DNA of 6,689 nucleotides from positions 1 to 6,689 of the forward strand of contig DBIS01000227.1 of NCBI GenBank assembly GCA_002296975.1. The letters run 5' to 3'. How positions within the stretch are numbered: the first letter of the stretch is position 1; each line of letters opens with the position of its first letter. Position numbers and translations under genes: made by a program. This document shows, in pieces, positions 1-6,448 of the stretch. The DNA is from Deltaproteobacteria bacterium UBA796. GTDB taxonomy: Bacteria; Myxococcota_A; UBA796. The notes beneath the pieces were generated by a model. That model had not been told where the DNA came from and did not search any database. It saw only the letters and a list, made by a program, of their open reading frames with translations.

Positions 1-2697
1 CAGAGCGCTTCCAACTCAGCCAAGGGCGCCGATCGTTCGAGGGTGACAGGGGTTGGGCCGTCAGGTGATGACGTATCGAATGCCGTAATGATCGAGTGGC
101 TCAACAAGGAGGGCCACTTCGATCCCACGGCCACCAAGACCACAGGGGACACCGAAGCCTCGTATGATGAGTTTACGTTGGGTATCTTCCAGGATGCTGG
201 CCTGGCCCCCACGATCTCTCAGAGGAACATCGAGAAGAACAAGACAGCTTCCCAACAGTGGACCGACAACAGGAGCTCGCTGGGAGTGAGCGCGGACGGT
301 GTCGCAGTGGACGGTTCATGGGGCGATGTGAACAAAGTGGGCCATGGCCGTCGCGACAAGCCCGATGGCCGAGATTTCACCACCACCAGAAACGCCACGA
401 CGGCTGGGGCCCAATTCAATGGTGTCGATGACTGGAAATTAAATCTCGGAAACTCCACCGAGACCGAGGTGAGAAACGAGAAAAAGGGACAGGAATCGAC
501 CAATTCCAGTCACTCGTCTAACAAAGGCATTTCCGTCGGATCGGATGGTGTTGGCTTCAACGCTGGCCGCAGCTCGACATCGGCTTCCGGTGCCAAGACC
601 AAGGCCACTGGTGAAGTCACTGTGGGAGACCACAAGGTCGGGGCCGGGGGAGGCATACAGCACACATCTGCCGGTGGCACCAAGGCATCAGCCAACGTGT
701 CGGGGAGCGTGACCTACAACAAACCCACTCCCCGAGAGATTGACGGACAGTCATCGGGTCTCGACGCCACGATTCGCGATGTGGCCGGAGGGGATGTCAC
801 CGCAACGGGCCGCACCAATGGTGCCAGTATCGCGGGTTCGGTTGGGATCGGAAAGGGCGCCTTTGGGGTTTCGGCCAGCGGCCACGCTGCCACCGAGAGC
901 GGAGTCCATTTTCACACCAACGACTCCATTACCGACAAGGGCAATGTAGAAGACCGCCATGCGAGCCGTCTGCCGGACGGCGCATCTCTCTCCGAGTTGG
1001 ATTTGGCCGGGCTGGACTCCGGAGAAGGCTACTCCATGCAGCACACCGGGTCGGTCGGAGCGGGGCTGGGTGTCGTGATCTATGGCGTGGGCGCCGGAGG
1101 CTCGTTCAGCAGCACTGATGTGCAGCAGACGGTCATTCATCGCAATGACGAGGGCTATTTGGTCGATATCCAGACCATGGATTCCGAGACGGCTGCTGGC
1201 AATGTCAACGCCGGGGGTGGAGTGGTTGAGGTGGGGGGCTCCTCCACTTACGGCTCTTCTTCCCGGGTCCGCTTCCAGACCGACCACGATGCCATGATGG
1301 CATTTCAGCAGACGGGCATTCTTCCCGGTGCCATCGACAATCTGGGCCACGACGATCCCAGGCGCGGCCTCTATGAGCGCGCCGTGAACGACCCCGAGTC
1401 CCTCACCAGCAGAGACAAGGCCATGCTCGTGGTCATGGCCAGGGAGCTGAACGCCCGGACCATGGCTCATGACCCCTCGGGTCTCTCGCTACCTTATGGG
1501 GGCGAAGGCACCGAGTATACCCAGGTCGAGCAGGGCAAGAACAGCATGTCTGAGACCCATCTCAACGTGGGCGGATTCAATATTCTGGACAGCGGATATG
1601 GCGAGCAACGGTCGTCCAAGGTCGCTCGAGATCCGAGCGGCCAGATCGTTCCGACAGAGACCCGGGGCGATGACAGCAATTATTACTTTTCGGCGGATGA
1701 CCACTCCCGTCATGTGGCAGGCGGAGGGGGCAATGTCCTGTACAGCGAGAGCACCACGAACCTCGGGAGCGGCGAGCGGGACGATCTCTACAAAGGAGCC
1801 GGAGACAGTGCGGCTACCGAGACACGGTACGGGAGCGGAGGCGTTGGCAGCGGAGCGAGCTACTCCTACCAGGCTCTCCGCGGCAACAAGGACCAGATCA
1901 CGATCAGCATCAACGAGGATCAGCGCCAGCGGTTGGCCCCCGAGCTCGACTATGAAGGGGGAAGCCTCGTCTGGCGCGGCGATGCGATCGATAATGAGCG
2001 GCGGATGGCAACCATCACCAGTGTGATGAAGGAAGGCACCTCCCCTGATCAGGTCCTGCACCAGCTCGTCCTCTATGGACTCCAGGCGAATCGCCCCCAA
2101 CTCAAAGACCCCAGAGACCAGAACACTCTCCTGGTCAAAGACTTCTTTAGCCCTAAAGGGCAGAACGGTAGAGGCAGGAATCCACTCCTGGACTATCATG
2201 ACCAGTGGATGGCGCATGAGGGCAAGATCGGAGCGGCCAGCGAGGGCGCCCTCGGTACAAAACCTCAGAAGTTCGACCGGGCGCAGGGCTTTGTCGACCA
2301 GCTGAATCCCCAGTTCGTGGACCAGACCCGGTCCAATATTGCCACTGACCAACTCCTTGAGATCGCCAATCAAAGCGGCTCACTCCAACGAAATACTCGA
2401 ATAGGGGCAGTCGAGAGCCTCGATGATCTCAGGGCCTTGCCGGCATCTGAGCAGAAACAGTGGCTGCGTCGAGCCTCAGCAAGAGACATGTCCATGGTCC
2501 TGGCCATCGACGATCCGGTCATGCGAACCCGCACCTTGACCCACTTTATCGAGCGATCCGAGATGGGCAAGAAGGGCTCTCAGTTCAGCTTGGAGTTTGC
2601 AGAAGAGCTGATGGGTCTGGTCCAAGAAGACTCCCCCGAAGAGTTCAAGCGGCTGATTATTGAGATCCTTGAGATCGAGCGCGTCCAAGGGCGATAG
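1..2697 (+). CDS. Large cysteine-free Gly/Ser/Thr-rich repeat protein of unknown family (3' part, start outside window)
   Basis: The frame is open from base 1 to the TAG at 2695-2697, giving 898 residues. The first 14 codons (QSASNSAKGADRSR) match the composition that follows, and the GTG at 43 has no properly spaced ribosome site, so the gene is taken as truncated on the left. Residues about 60-640 are rich in Gly, Ser, Thr, Asn and Asp. They alternate short beta-type strands (GVSADGVAVDG, GVGFNAGRSS, GAGLGVVIYGVGAGGSF, NVGGFNILDSGYG) with polar turns. From about residue 640 the protein becomes charged and helical (QRQRLAPELD; later EFAEELMGLVQED; final EEFKRLIIEILEIERVQGR). No cysteine occurs in the visible part, as is often seen in exported or effector-type proteins. 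I do not recognise a catalytic motif or a family. It could be the C-terminal part of a giant eCIS/DUF4157-type or other effector-like protein, but that is a guess from style; the N-terminus needed to decide lies outside. Its 3' end converges on the hydrolase gene. Confidence 0.85.
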   Translation, partial: QSASNSAKGADRSRVTGVGPSGDDVSNAVMIEWLNKEGHFDPTATKTTGDTEASYDEFTLGIFQDAGLAPTISQRNIEKNKTASQQWTDNRSSLGVSADGVAVDGSWGDVNKVGHGRRDKPDGRDFTTTRNATTAGAQFNGVDDWKLNLGNSTETEVRNEKKGQESTNSSHSSNKGISVGSDGVGFNAGRSSTSASGAKTKATGEVTVGDHKVGAGGGIQHTSAGGTKASANVSGSVTYNKPTPREIDGQSSGLDATIRDVAGGDVTATGRTNGASIAGSVGIGKGAFGVSASGHAATESGVHFHTNDSITDKGNVEDRHASRLPDGASLSELDLAGLDSGEGYSMQHTGSVGAGLGVVIYGVGAGGSFSSTDVQQTVIHRNDEGYLVDIQTMDSETAAGNVNAGGGVVEVGGSSTYGSSSRVRFQTDHDAMMAFQQTGILPGAIDNLGHDDPRRGLYERAVNDPESLTSRDKAMLVVMARELNARTMAHDPSGLSLPYGGEGTEYTQVEQGKNSMSETHLNVGGFNILDSGYGEQRSSKVARDPSGQIVPTETRGDDSNYYFSADDHSRHVAGGGGNVLYSESTTNLGSGERDDLYKGAGDSAATETRYGSGGVGSGASYSYQALRGNKDQITISINEDQRQRLAPELDYEGGSLVWRGDAIDNERRMATITSVMKEGTSPDQVLHQLVLYGLQANRPQLKDPRDQNTLLVKDFFSPKGQNGRGRNPLLDYHDQWMAHEGKIGAASEGALGTKPQKFDRAQGFVDQLNPQFVDQTRSNIATDQLLEIANQSGSLQRNTRIGAVESLDDLRALPASEQKQWLRRASARDMSMVLAIDDPVMRTRTLTHFIERSEMGKKGSQFSLEFAEELMGLVQEDSPEEFKRLIIEILEIERVQGR

Positions 2698-2845
2698 CGA
2701 GCCCCTTCGTCCTCCCCTTCAGGTGAGCAGTGAACAGCCTGAATGAGAGTGCATGGCGGGAGCCTACCAGTTTGATCGAGAACGTAGTCCTTCGGCTAAT
2801 ACGAACTTTACGTCCGCAGGTTCCAGGTTCGATTCTTGGGCTGGC
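2698..2845. other. Convergent intergenic gap, no strong terminator seen
   Basis: This gap lies between the stop of the giant plus-strand gene and the distal stop of the minus-strand hydrolase. The only terminator-like element is a 6-bp dyad, TTCAGG (2718-2723) with CCTGAA (2738-2743), around a 14-base loop and without a T-tract, so factor-independent termination is doubtful. The rest is occupied by the tRNA-like relic and one arm of the direct repeat listed separately. Confidence 0.5.
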
Positions 2846-2853
2846 CTACCAGT
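2762..2853. repeat. 10-base direct repeat flanking the tRNA-like relic
   Basis: GCCTACCAGT occurs at 2762-2771 and again, without mismatch, at 2844-2853, 82 bases apart start to start. The second copy covers the distal stop codon of the minus-strand hydrolase and the ACCA of the tRNA-like relic. Such a pair could be a short-scale duplication or the scar of an integration at a tRNA 3' end. A 10-base match is too short to prove either. Confidence 0.4.
2775..2851 (+). other. tRNA-like relic with intact T-arm
   Basis: A canonical T-arm is visible: stem CCAGG (2823-2827), loop TTCGATT (2828-2834) and stem CTTGG (2835-2839), with all invariant bases of the GGTTCRANTC box. Directly before it is AGGTT (2818-2822), which fits a class I variable loop. 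Further upstream, TAG (2785-2787) and CTA (2796-2798) flank a D-loop-like TCCTTCGG. An ACCA follows at 2848-2851. However, the anticodon stem (2801-2805 with 2813-2817) has only three of five pairs, and no 5' strand pairs with the 3' acceptor side GCTGGCC. This is therefore not a working tRNA as read. It is best described as a decayed tRNA or chance T-arm, and its 3' end runs into the end of the hydrolase gene. Confidence 0.27.
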
Positions 2854-4240
2854 AGTCTTCGATGTCCCCAAAACTATCGAGCCCCAACGGGATTGCAGCC
2901 AGGCTATCCGCCAGCACATCGCGCGCCTCCACGCCATCCGCGTCCGTACGCGGGGGGCTCTTATTGAACAGCACCGCCTAGCACGCGCCTGCAACCGCGG
3001 GAACCGGGTCGTCTGCCGCATAGCAAAAGAGGATACTGTGCGAGCCCTCCAACGAGCCCGTGTGCCCAGTGGCCCCCTCCCGCCGGCGAAGGTCCTTCGC
3101 CCAGCCGACGTTCCGGTCCACCAGTCCGGCTGGGTCTGAGACCAGATCGCCCCGCATAAAGGCCCAACCCAACCGCACCAAGTCCAGGCCACTCGCGAGC
3201 CATCCACCCGCCGAAAGCCGGTTCTCGAGGTTGAAGGCTCCCCCATAGGGCATGGCTGCCAGAGTGCCTTCCACCATCACCGATTCCGCAGTCGCGTCGG
3301 AGTGGTAGTGGTACCAGGGCTCATCGGGCTGAGCTTCGGATCGGAGAGTATGTCCCTGAACAAAGGTGTTCTCGTCCAGCTTGGAGAACACCAAGTCATC
3401 CACCGCATCCGTGACGGATCGGCCGGTTGTCAAAGACAGCACCTCCCCGAGAAGCGTGTAGGAAAAGCCGCAATAGCTCTTCTCGGTACCGGGGTCCGTC
3501 GCCAACGGGAGCCCACTGCCGTAGCCGATGATGTCGTTGACCGAAATGGGCAGAGACAACGCCGTACCCACCCGAGCATAAGCATCCTGGATTGCAAAAT
3601 CCGACTTGGTGGGCTCATCCACATCATCTGGCTCACTGCTCTTCCGGCAGTTCCAGCCTGGACGATGCCGAAGCAAATGATCAAGGGTGATCTCTTCGAC
3701 CCTGGGATCCCGGGTATCGATGACACCGTCTTCATCAACGTCCGCAGCGGGCTCCATGGCGATGAAATCGATCAGGCGGTCATCCAGAGACAGGGCTGAA
3801 TCTGAGGCCTCGCTTTGGGCCACAATGGCAGTGGCCGTGATGACCTTGGAGATGGACCCGATCCGGTAGCGTGTCTCGGGGGTGCCCATCTCAGCCGCGT
3901 GCACCAAGGCACCGCTATCGTCCCGCTCACCCCCACAATGGTTGGTGTAGCTCTGACGGAGGACCAGGCGACCATCCCCAGCCACAAAGGCAACGCCCGC
4001 ATTCGGGATCCTTTCCGCCCACATGTATTCTTGAATGGCGGTCTCAAAGTCGTGAAGCGCCTCAACACGCTCGCCCGCTACGGCAAAAGCACCAGCCGCA
4101 ATGGCTGCTGACACATCCGAGAAGTCGTCTTCATCACACACAGCGCCCGTGTCGCCCTCCACAGCCGGCTCCTCCTTATCCCCACTACGACAACCAAAGC
4201 CCAAGAACAACCCCAACATCGCAAAGAGAAAAATACGCAC
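2846..4240 (-). pseudogene. Lipoprotein-type serine hydrolase (class C beta-lactamase fold) interrupted by an in-frame TAG
   Basis: The frame starts at GTG 4240, preceded by AAGGGAG (4250-4244), and opens with the signal peptide MRIFLFAMLGLFLGFGC. Cys17 would carry the lipid, although the lipobox is atypical (G at -3). An acidic linker follows, then a beta-lactamase/D-aminopeptidase/esterase-type domain. Ser129-x-x-Lys132 (RIGSISK) is the nucleophile motif, Tyr256-Cys-Gly258 sits where YxN is expected, and His393-Thr-Gly395 (GHTGSLEG) is the third motif. Residues 167-175 (DVDEDGVID) form an EF-hand-like loop just before the conserved LDHLLRHRPGW. A TAG at 2980-2978 ends translation after 420 residues. 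The same frame then continues AVLFNKSPPRTDADG to EDYW and a TAG at 2848-2846, which is a convincing family C-terminus of 43 residues. It would normally act outside the inner membrane on a peptide, ester or lactam; the substrate is not predictable. The gene is either recently inactivated or read through. The ATG at 4411 was rejected as start because it puts 57 residues without export features before the signal peptide. Confidence 0.85.
2978..2980 (-). other. In-frame amber codon inside the serine hydrolase
   Basis: On the minus strand the codons read GGC GCG TGC TAG GCG GTG CTG TTC AAT AAG. No frame change is needed to continue into the family-like C-terminus. In this fold a strand ending in VLFN follows the HTG motif, and in my memory of relatives the residue here is often Trp, so a single TGG to TAG transition is the simplest origin. 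The downstream 43 codons remain free of stops and protein-like, which argues for a recent change, a sequencing error or genuine readthrough. Confidence 0.85.
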
Positions 4241-4471
4241 AGACTCCCTTACAGTTTGAGTGGGAGGTGTACACGGCGAGTGGCCCTGTCTAGGCCATGA
4301 ATCAAGTGCGATGCCGCCTGCGGACCTGTGTTTGGTCAAGATTGACCTCCGGCCCCTCGGTTTTGCCACACTCAGCGCACTTGGACCCATGCAACACCAC
4401 ACGTCCAACACGTCTCACAAGTCTTACCAAAATCGCCACAGGGACACGACAAGATGATGCAAGACCAACAG
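4241..4471. promoter_or_regulatory. Upstream control region of the serine hydrolase
   Basis: No coding frame here is supported. Visible elements are the ribosome site AAGGGAG (4250-4244, minus strand, 3 bases from the GTG), an 8-base palindrome GTGTACAC (4267-4274), the 14-base dyad at 4334-4347, and a tandem 9-base repeat CCACACGTC/CAACACGTC (4397-4414). A TTGACC hexamer inside the dyad could be a minus-strand -35 box, but no good -10 box follows 17 bases later, so no promoter is assigned. Confidence 0.45.
4334..4347. promoter_or_regulatory. Operator-like dyad GGTCAAGATTGACC
   Basis: Perfect 6-base arms GGTCAA and TTGACC are separated by GA. The dyad lies about 94-107 bases before the GTG start of the minus-strand hydrolase, a position suited to a dimeric transcription factor. 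No regulator gene is in the window, so the binding protein is unknown. Confidence 0.35.
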
Positions 4472-4502
4472 AAAAAACCCGAGGTCTTCGAGTCCACCCG
4501 GG
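4472..4502 (-). terminator. Intrinsic terminator downstream of the phosphodiesterase gene
   Basis: On the minus strand CCCGGG (4502-4497) pairs with CTCGGG (4483-4478) through six pairs including one G-U. The 13-base loop can be tightened by internal pairing. A run of six T follows immediately (4477-4472). It lies about 115 bases after the stop of the phosphodiesterase gene and before the hydrolase gene, so it should separate the two minus-strand transcripts. Confidence 0.6.
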
Positions 4503-4616
4503 CGAGGTTCACTCTTGGGGTGCGATGAGAATTGTGAGAATGTCCTCGAATTCATGAAGATGGAACAGAACCTCCGTTTTCGTTGCCCGATGACCACTCG
4601 CAGCCTTAGTCTCCTC
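4503..4616. other. 3' untranslated stretch of the phosphodiesterase transcript
   Basis: This lies between the stop codon of the phosphodiesterase (TAA, 4619-4617) and the terminator hairpin. I see no gene, repeat or convincing structure here. Confidence 0.4.
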
Positions 4617-6197
4617 TTATTGACGCGCTGTACCTCCGGCCTGTTTGCGGACTGGGGTCTCGAGTGGTTGCCCTTTCTCATCCACGTATCCGAGTATTTG
4701 AAGTTCCTGGAGGCGCTGAAAATCGACCGGGCGATCGGGGCCTGAAAAGGTGAATGGAGTCGCGTAAGAGGCCGCTTTTGGCCTGCTGGCTAATTCAAAG
4801 TGCTCACTTAAGATGCGGCCCGGGGCGTCGTTGGCGACGGGTAGGCCGATGAGCGCGTAGATCGTCGGGGCCACATCCAAGTCTCGGGGTTTGGATGGCT
4901 CGGACTGATTGCGCTTTACTCGGTTGCCCCAACCCATCAAAATGCCATGTTCAGAGTGTGCCGGATACAGCGGTGCGGACGTTTCGGCTGTCGTAAACCC
5001 ATGGTCACTGACGATGATGAGCGTGGAATGTTTTGGGTCGATGCGCTTCATGATTCGGCCCAGCACGGAGTCCAGGTACTGGTAGTAGTCTTCCACCATT
5101 TTTCGGCCTTTCTTCAGCATTTCTGGTGTGGTTTCACCGTCGCTGAAAGGCCGTCGTCGGTTGTGGACTTCATGTTTCATGAAGGTATCATTGCTGCGCT
5201 TCCACATGCCTGGATCGTCCAGCATGAGCGCCACTGCAGCCTCATCGGTAAAGGGCCAGAGACGGTGCGAGAGCGCGTCCGCTCCCGAGAAATAGACCAT
5301 TGCGAGATCGGGAGCAGGGGTGCCCACCAAGGCCTCGAAGAGCCGTATTGTGGTTTCGTCCCGAACCAAGGGATGTCGAACCACCGAGTAGCGGTCGAAC
5401 TGGTAGGCGAGTGATGTGGTGTTTACCCAGTCGAGTGGCGGTACTTGTTTAGCTGCCGTCGTACAGAATGAGGCGGGTGAGACCAACATCTGGGAGGTGA
5501 TTGAAGGATCCCGGTTTGGGGGGTGCTCCCCTTTGGTGTCGAGTCCTCCGACGAAGACCAATTCCTCCGATGTCATCACCCCCTGGATGGTCGACACGGG
5601 TGTGGTGAGGAGCCAATTCAAGACCCAAGTGGTTTGCTTGTTCTCTGTGGCCACATCCCACAGTCGCTTGACCTGAACATCCATGGAGCGGAACGGCTTT
5701 CCATCGGAACCAGTCCAATTGGGGATTCCGTGAGTCTCGGATGGGTATCCGCTGGCGATAGTGGTCCAGACGGATGGAGACACGATGGGGTGGCTTATCT
5801 GCATCCTACTTCGGAAGCCTTGTTTGCCAATCTGTGCGAAGTGAGGCATTTTGCCCTCCTTCACCATGCGATCAACCAAGGTGTGCTCGAGTGCATCCAT
5901 ACCCACAACGATCACTGCATCTTTGAGCCGCGACTTTGTCTGCGCCGGGCTGGGCTCGAGTGGATTTGGTTCGGTTGGTTTTGGTGCCCCAACACAGCTG
6001 GGTGCAAGGCTCCTGTTCGCACCACTTTGGAGGATTGGCTGTGGGCCGGGCTGGTGAGTCATGGGTGGAGGAGTGCGCATCGATGGGGCAGTCGATGGTT
6101 GTTTTTGGGGTGTTGGCTGAGCTGTTTGGGATGATGGTTCGCAGGCGGTCAGCATCAGCACGGTAAGGCCGGTGTTTAAAACTCTGTTTTTCAGCAT
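4617..6197 (-). CDS. Lipoprotein phosphodiesterase/nucleotide pyrophosphatase, alkaline phosphatase superfamily
   Basis: The 526-residue protein starts at ATG 6197, with TGAGG (6210-6206) eight bases upstream. The signal peptide MLKNRVLNTGLTVLMLTAC has a proper LTAC lipobox (Cys19), and Glu at +2 suggests outer-membrane sorting. A Pro/Gln/Ser-rich linker spans residues about 20-88. The catalytic domain begins at DAVIVVGMDALEH with metal ligand Asp101. Ser140 in SPSVWTTIASG occupies the nucleophile position of type I phosphodiesterases, ahead of YPSETHGI. The remaining ligands are Asp307 and His311 (GADALSHRLW), Asp398 and His399 (SDHGF) and His414 (AHSEHGI). DVAPTIYALIGLPV (441-454) and LQELQILGYV near the end are typical closing motifs of this family. 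All expected residues are present, so an active two-metal phosphoester, phosphodiester or pyrophosphate hydrolase on the envelope is likely; the substrate cannot be read from sequence. The frame is open to an ATG at 6353, but that start would place 52 residues before the signal peptide and has no support. Confidence 0.92.
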   Translation of the reverse strand: MLKNRVLNTGLTVLMLTACEPSSQTAQPTPQKQPSTAPSMRTPPPMTHQPGPQPILQSGANRSLAPSCVGAPKPTEPNPLEPSPAQTKSRLKDAVIVVGMDALEHTLVDRMVKEGKMPHFAQIGKQGFRSRMQISHPIVSPSVWTTIASGYPSETHGIPNWTGSDGKPFRSMDVQVKRLWDVATENKQTTWVLNWLLTTPVSTIQGVMTSEELVFVGGLDTKGEHPPNRDPSITSQMLVSPASFCTTAAKQVPPLDWVNTTSLAYQFDRYSVVRHPLVRDETTIRLFEALVGTPAPDLAMVYFSGADALSHRLWPFTDEAAVALMLDDPGMWKRSNDTFMKHEVHNRRRPFSDGETTPEMLKKGRKMVEDYYQYLDSVLGRIMKRIDPKHSTLIIVSDHGFTTAETSAPLYPAHSEHGILMGWGNRVKRNQSEPSKPRDLDVAPTIYALIGLPVANDAPGRILSEHFELASRPKAASYATPFTFSGPDRPVDFQRLQELQILGYVDEKGQPLETPVRKQAGGTARQ

Positions 6198-6321
6198 GTG
6201 GCGAACCTCAGGACACATAGTAGCGGTTTTTCTCAAGCACATGTCATCGCATAAGGCGTGGGTTGTGCGTCCCGATGTTTTTTCTCTTGGTGCTGCTAAA
6301 ATCACTCCACGGGTGGTCTCA

Positions 6322-6378
6322 TGAAGGCGTATGATGGCCACCAAATTAGCCATAGTCAGCGAGCAATCATGGCCTTCA
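6322..6378. repeat. 57-base imperfect inverted repeat
   Basis: TGAAGGC (6322-6328) pairs with GCCTTCA (6372-6378). After a small GT/G internal loop, ATGAT (6331-6335) pairs with ATCAT (6366-6370), giving 12 pairs in all. The 30-base loop contains a competing dyad ATGGC (6334-6338) with GCCAT (6349-6353). No T-tract follows on either strand, so it is not an intrinsic terminator. It may be an operator, a structured leader or a small RNA. Confidence 0.45.
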
Positions 6379-6425
6379 AGCAGGCTCGGTTTTGGACTAA
6401 TGTTTCCTATCCTTAAAAAGCAAGA

Positions 6426-6448
6426 GCGCGATCTCGGCGCGCACCGAG
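6426..6448. other. Two mutually exclusive GC-rich hairpins
   Basis: GCGCG (6426-6430) can pair with CGCGC (6438-6442), or CTCGG (6433-6437) can pair with CCGAG (6444-6448). The two stems overlap and cannot form together. They lie about 120-140 bases before the start of the right-hand gene. The arrangement resembles an attenuator, but no T-tract or leader peptide is seen. Confidence 0.3.

Noticed and set aside
43..45. GTG as the start of the giant gene
   Set aside because: The frame is open to the window edge with the same composition, and no ribosome site is correctly spaced before it.
751..1470. 239-codon open frame on the minus strand inside the giant gene
   Set aside because: It is antisense to a continuous, protein-like plus-strand frame, shows no domain or export features and lacks a ribosome site; a codon-bias shadow.
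1489..2373. 294-codon open frame on the minus strand inside the giant gene
   Set aside because: Same reasoning: a mirror frame of the plus-strand gene with no recognisable motif, although its composition is not absurd.
2775..2851. Functional amber-suppressor or pyrrolysine tRNA next to the TAG-interrupted gene
   Set aside because: No acceptor stem forms, the anticodon stem is poor, and the loop triplet in the class I register is TTA, which would not read TAG.
2846..2980. Frameshift as the cause of the early hydrolase stop
   Set aside because: The family-like C-terminus continues in exactly the same frame after the TAG, so only one codon is altered.
2764..3246. 160-codon minus-strand frame with ESNLEPADVK near its end
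   Set aside because: It overlaps the hydrolase frame out of phase; the ESNLEP peptide is the usual antisense reading of a tRNA T-arm, not a protein.
4241..4411. N-terminal extension of the hydrolase to an ATG at 4411
   Set aside because: It would bury the signal peptide 57 residues inside the protein; the GTG at 4240 has a ribosome site and begins the signal peptide.
6198..6353. N-terminal extension of the phosphodiesterase to an ATG at 6353
   Set aside because: The added 52 residues precede a complete lipoprotein signal peptide and show no homology-like pattern; the ATG at 6197 has TGAGG at proper distance.
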